From Euperipatoides rowelli (taxonomy: Eukaryota > Onychophora > Udeonychophora > Euonychophora > Peripatopsidae), in NCBI GenBank assembly GCA_003024985.2, contig PXIH01S0084074.1: a stretch of 10,261 nt of DNA; one strand, 5' to 3'. The first letter of the stretch is position 1, and each line of letters opens with the position of its first letter. The notes under the pieces were generated by a model. It was not told the origin of the DNA. It saw only the letters and a program-made list of their open reading frames with translations, and did not search any database. Below are positions 7,750-10,261 of the stretch, in pieces. Made by a program: the position numbers and the translations under genes.

Positions 7750-8305
7750 TGGATTTTGATTAATGTTATTATTCTAAATAACTTTTTTTTTAACAAGTGA
7801 AATCGTTTTTTAAATATGGATTTAAAAATAAAAATAAATATATTGTGCAGGTATCTCTTTATCACCTAGGATCAATTCAATAAGTATGTTTACAAGTTTA
7901 GGACATCAAAGTAGAAACTTTTAGCCATATTTGAATGTTGATATAGATCAAACTAGAAGATGGTTTATTGGCCAAACTTTTTATTGTTTCGAAATAAATT
8001 TTTTTGTTACTGTTATAATTTTTTAAGCAATTGCCTTTGCAAAATTATATAAGTTGATCTTTTAAAAATTAAATTAATTGCATGGGACTGCGAAAATTCT
8101 TATATATTTGACTAAATTACCTTTTTTTACAAGTCACTGCAAATTGTAGGCTTATTACCTAGTCTATATAAAATCTTTTGGTTTTACACATGCTTGCAAT
8201 AGCAATAATAACTATTTTTATATTTTAAACCAGTAATATGATGATCTAAATATTTAGTAAAAACGCTTAGTAAAAACTCTAACAACCTGATATTCAAATG
8301 ATTCA
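7750..8305. other. AT-rich stretch, no gene seen
   Basis: Neither strand shows supported coding sequence, a tRNA or a long repeat. One TAGGCT word lies at 8147. Confidence 0.45.
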
Positions 8306-8309
8306 TAAC

Positions 8310-8343
8310 CAATGACGTTTAACGCATTGTGTAAACGTCATTG
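8310..8343. promoter_or_regulatory. 12-bp palindrome carrying two TGACGT (CRE-like) half-sites
   Basis: CAATGACGTTTA (8310-8321) pairs perfectly with TAAACGTCATTG (8332-8343) around a 10-base loop. Each arm has the core TGACGT, known as the half-site for CREB/ATF-type bZIP factors. It lies about 100 bases upstream of an ATG in a small island of CpG-containing sequence. A regulatory role is inferred only. Confidence 0.35.
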
Positions 8344-8413
8344 TGACACATGCTATTCACGCGAAGTAAATTTTATGAATTCTTCATGACAAAAAGCGGT
8401 GATAAATTACTAA

Positions 8414-8441
8414 ATAAATATCAACAAATCCATTGCTGACA
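8414..8441 (+). repeat. 28-base segment identical to 1386-1413 (copy B)
   Basis: All 28 bases match the pseudogene segment, and both sides then diverge at once. The last base of the match is the A of an ATG (8441) that opens a 13-codon frame, M-T-D-A-E-D-D-W-S-T-I-S-C, before a TGA at 8480. Whether this is a short exon with its 5' UTR or chance is unclear. Confidence 0.9.
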
Positions 8442-8482
8442 TGACGGATGCTGAAGATGATTGGTCAACTATTTCGTGTTGA

Positions 8483-8695
8483 ATTCTTTTTAAACCTTTC
8501 ACCTCTAGCCAGTGAGAAATGCTGTTCTAATATGTCTATAATTTTTTTTAACAATTTTTTGTGTGGATTTGCTGGCACTATCAAATTAAATGTTGTAAAT
8601 CTGATTAACATATAGTTTCCAACTTTAGGTTATCTTCTATCTTATTAGCTGTTAGAAAAAAATTAAGTTTCTGAACATAATGAGTCCACTTCATG
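8483..8695. other. AT-rich flank of the LINE fragment
   Basis: No gene is seen. This is the sequence adjoining the 3' end of the retrotransposon fragment that follows. Confidence 0.4.
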
Positions 8696-8703
8696 TTTTT
8701 TTT

Positions 8704-8724
8704 GGGTGGGTGGGTGGGTGGGGG
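8704..8724 (+). repeat. G-quadruplex-type (GGGT)4 GGGGG tract
   Basis: Five G-runs of at least three are separated by single T bases, next to the LINE's terminal poly-A/T. On the LINE sense strand this is (CCCA)n, so the G-rich strand corresponds to first-strand cDNA. Confidence 0.9.
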
Positions 8725-8732
8725 ATAACTGT

Positions 8733-8738
8733 TTTATT
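8733..8738 (-). terminator. AATAAA polyadenylation signal of the LINE
   Basis: AATAAA on the minus strand overlaps the last ORF stop and lies about 30 bases before the A8 that ends the element. The spacing fits a cleavage and polyadenylation signal. Confidence 0.6.
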
Positions 8739-9360
8739 AATAACAAAATGTTACATCACAAGATTCATTAAATAACCATTCTACAAGTTGGTAAGTTGAT
8801 GTATAATCACTAGATACAAAAGGAAAGAAATATTCAAGAAACTCTACAAGATAAGTGAATTCAAGAATGACTGTTAGAAAAAAAGCTAAATAAAAAATAT
8901 AATAGATCAAGAATTTGTTTAAAAAAAGCATTTTGTGTATATTTTAATTTTCTATCTATAGCTTTTTGGCTAAATATAACAAATCGGTTTAATATATTTA
9001 CTGACCTCCCAAAAAAAAGTAGGGCCAAGGCTTTAGTTTGGAATCATTAAAAACAGAAAAATTCTTAACTTTCCAACATGAAAAAAGTGAGTAAATTGCT
9101 AGAGAAAATACCTGTGTTTAATAACACAAGGCCCAAAGACACTAAATCTGAGTTGTTAAGCTGAATGACTGTAAAGACAAAGATTTTGTTGTGAAAGTCA
9201 AGAAAGTAGTTACAATTGGAAAAAAATGTGTTTAATGTCTTCAGACCTTTGACAAAAAACACAAAATCCATATCAAAATGATATTTTTGTTGCATGAAAC
9301 ATTTTGTAAGTAGAGCCCCATGAAAAATCTTAAAAATCAAATCAAATACATTAGGAAGTG

Positions 9361-9550
9361 TACTAGCGTTTAAGCCTGTTCTACCCGTTCTACGGGTATC
9401 AAACATTTTTTTTTTGTTTAAGCCCGTAATGAAGCCTAGTGCTCCTCTTCTTGTAGCACTAGATCTTTTAAGCCTGTTACATGGGCATCCAACCTTTTTT
9501 CTTGTAAACAGCACTTAAAGTTTTGAATAAGCCCGTTAGTTGGCGTTGTA
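9361..9550 (+). repeat. AAGCCCGTTA hairpin / T-run repeat, copy 2
   Basis: It begins TACTAGCGTTTAAGCC. Four AAGCC-type unit starts follow (about 9372, 9420, 9470 and 9528), the first with a duplicated GTTCTAC, then T-runs with GTTT as in the copy at 4741. The hairpins keep pairing although their sequence differs: ACCCGT/ACGGGT near 9383 and GCCTGT/ATGGGC near 9472. The block sits inside the LINE frame and interrupts it, so it was inserted into or expanded within that element. Confidence 0.8.
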
Positions 9551-10024
9551 ACTGGCTTCGGAAATTTAAACGAATTATTATATAAGATAAACTGCATTTA
9601 ACAGATAGTATCAAATAACTTTTGTCAGATGTCTGAATGTCATGAGAGTTACTCTAATAAAATCTTTACACTCAACTTTATGATGAATGGATTGATTTAG
9701 GATATCAATTAGTTTCATGTAACTGGATGCAAGTAGATGGAGGTCAGTTATCTGAACCTGCAAAAAAATGTTGCAGCTCAACTTGAATTTCAAAAAAGTT
9801 TGAAACACATTAGATCTTAGAGTCTAGAAAATAGAGTGCAAGTTATGAAGCCCCAATCCTCCTTTGGAAATTGGGTGACACATGGTTTTCTGACCATTTG
9901 GCACTAGTTTTTTCCACCTCAACATCTTGTTAACAATGGAGTATAGCCTATAGAAAAGGGATGGTAAATAGGATTTGTCCAATGTGCCAAAATTAACAAA
10001 GTTTGATGTCATTTTTTTTAAGTC

Positions 10025-10249
10025 TCAATGTTTCCATTAGTACATACTGTATATGTTAATATTTATTTAATATAAATAAATGATACTACACCTGCAATTA
10101 TACTGCTGCTGATTAATAAATGAAAACAATTATCATTTGATGCCATTTTACATTTGAAATCTCAATGATAACTTAAATTTCTGGCTTGCGCCGAAAATCT
10201 CTAATGCGCAATCTTTGGCACACATGCCACCTAATTGCCATCCCTGGCC
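10025..10249. other. Flank upstream of the LINE 5' truncation, no gene seen
   Basis: On the minus strand the LINE homology stops at about 10020, and this sequence continues without it. The last 80 bases are less AT-rich (GCGCCG, TGCGCA, TGGCACACATGCCA) and may belong to another repeat, but I do not recognise it. Confidence 0.45.
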
Positions 10250-10261
10250 TATATATATATA
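10250..10261. repeat. (TA)n microsatellite at right edge
   Basis: Pure alternating TA to the end of the window; the true length is unknown. Confidence 0.9.

Larger units (their letters stand above)
8696..10024 (-). mobile_element. 5'-truncated LINE fragment, L1/Tx1-like (ORF2 C-terminus)
   Basis: Three stop-separated stretches share one reading frame. 10012-9824 ends L-R-W-K-K-L, then K-G-G-L-G-L-H-N-L, the conserved block after the reverse transcriptase core. 9808-9611 continues it. 9514-9065 holds P-N-V-F-D-L-I-F-K-I-F-H-G-A-L and F-F-S-N-C-N, typical of the zinc-binding region after the polymerase, although its usual Cys and His are mostly lost. 8931-8737, in another frame, resembles the ORF2 end. 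The polymerase active site is absent, so the copy is 5'-truncated near 10020, as LINEs often are. Towards the 3' end lie an AATAAA overlapping the stop (8738-8733), a C-rich (CCCA)n run and A8 (8703-8696). 9551-9359 carries an unrelated hairpin repeat, and about 130 bases (9064-8932) lack homology. It is a dead copy. Clade placement is from memory of the motifs. Confidence 0.75.

Noticed and set aside
1-10261. tRNA genes, rRNA, CRISPR arrays or bacterial operon features
   Set aside because: No GTTCGANTC-type T-loop with a matching acceptor stem, no rRNA-like stretch and no regularly spaced direct repeats with unique spacers were found. The 22-bp repeats at 2074 are directly adjacent.
1-10261. 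(TA)n at both window ends as terminal repeats of one large element
   Set aside because: Alternating TA is common and its own reverse complement, and no longer similarity links the two ends.

Overview
The window is AT-rich animal (metazoan) DNA with no complete gene. The evidence is eukaryotic throughout: decayed transposable-element coding sequence, a 5'-truncated non-LTR retrotransposon (LINE) with a polyadenylation signal and A-tail, long trinucleotide tracts, and splice-site-like signals. There is no prokaryotic operon structure, rRNA or tRNA. Isolated single N bases (1963, 5467, 6039) suggest a draft assembly, and both ends lie in (TA)n. The species cannot be fixed. The word TAGGCT, a GGGGGCGGAGC box and the L1/Tx1-like LINE would suit a fish or another aquatic animal. 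The decayed transposase-like gene belongs to a family I associate mainly with invertebrates. This is inference only.

Layout. 1-20: (TA)n. About 412-1897: a decayed, intron-free copy of a transposase-like protein family, with several stops, at least five frame changes and a large internal deletion near 1380-1392. 1898-2300: non-coding DNA with short tandem repeats (2035-2056; 2074-2123). 2310-2411: a small CpG-rich island with a strong Kozak-like ATG, possibly a first exon. 2573-3285: AT-rich, no gene. 3286-4575: about 1.3 kb of degenerate trinucleotide repeats, starting as (AAT)n/(ATT)n and becoming a TCATCA/TTATCA mosaic, interrupted by one block of opposite polarity that forms a large near-perfect inverted repeat (3875-4043 with 4051-4200). 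4741-4812: copy 1 of a repeat built from AAGCCCGTTA hairpins and T-runs. 4813-5890: nothing recognised. 5897-6037: pyrimidine-rich tetranucleotide tract. 6235-7217: hairpins, a folded GC-richer patch (6985-7076) and a possible 33-nt microexon (7167-7199) enclosed by a perfect 17-bp inverted repeat. 7339-7641: unrecognised open frame on the minus strand. 7732-7749: GC box plus TATA box. 8310-8482: a CRE-like palindrome, then a 28-base segment identical to part of the decayed gene 7 kb away. 8696-10024: a minus-strand 3' fragment of an L1/Tx1-like LINE, containing copy 2 of the AAGCCCGTTA repeat. 10250-10261: (TA)n.

Nothing here works together as a pathway. The recognisable coding material is mobile-element debris. 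The most interesting signals are structural: the AAGCCCGTTA hairpin family, the inverted repeat around the putative microexon, the unexplained 28-base identity, and the inverted block within the trinucleotide tract.
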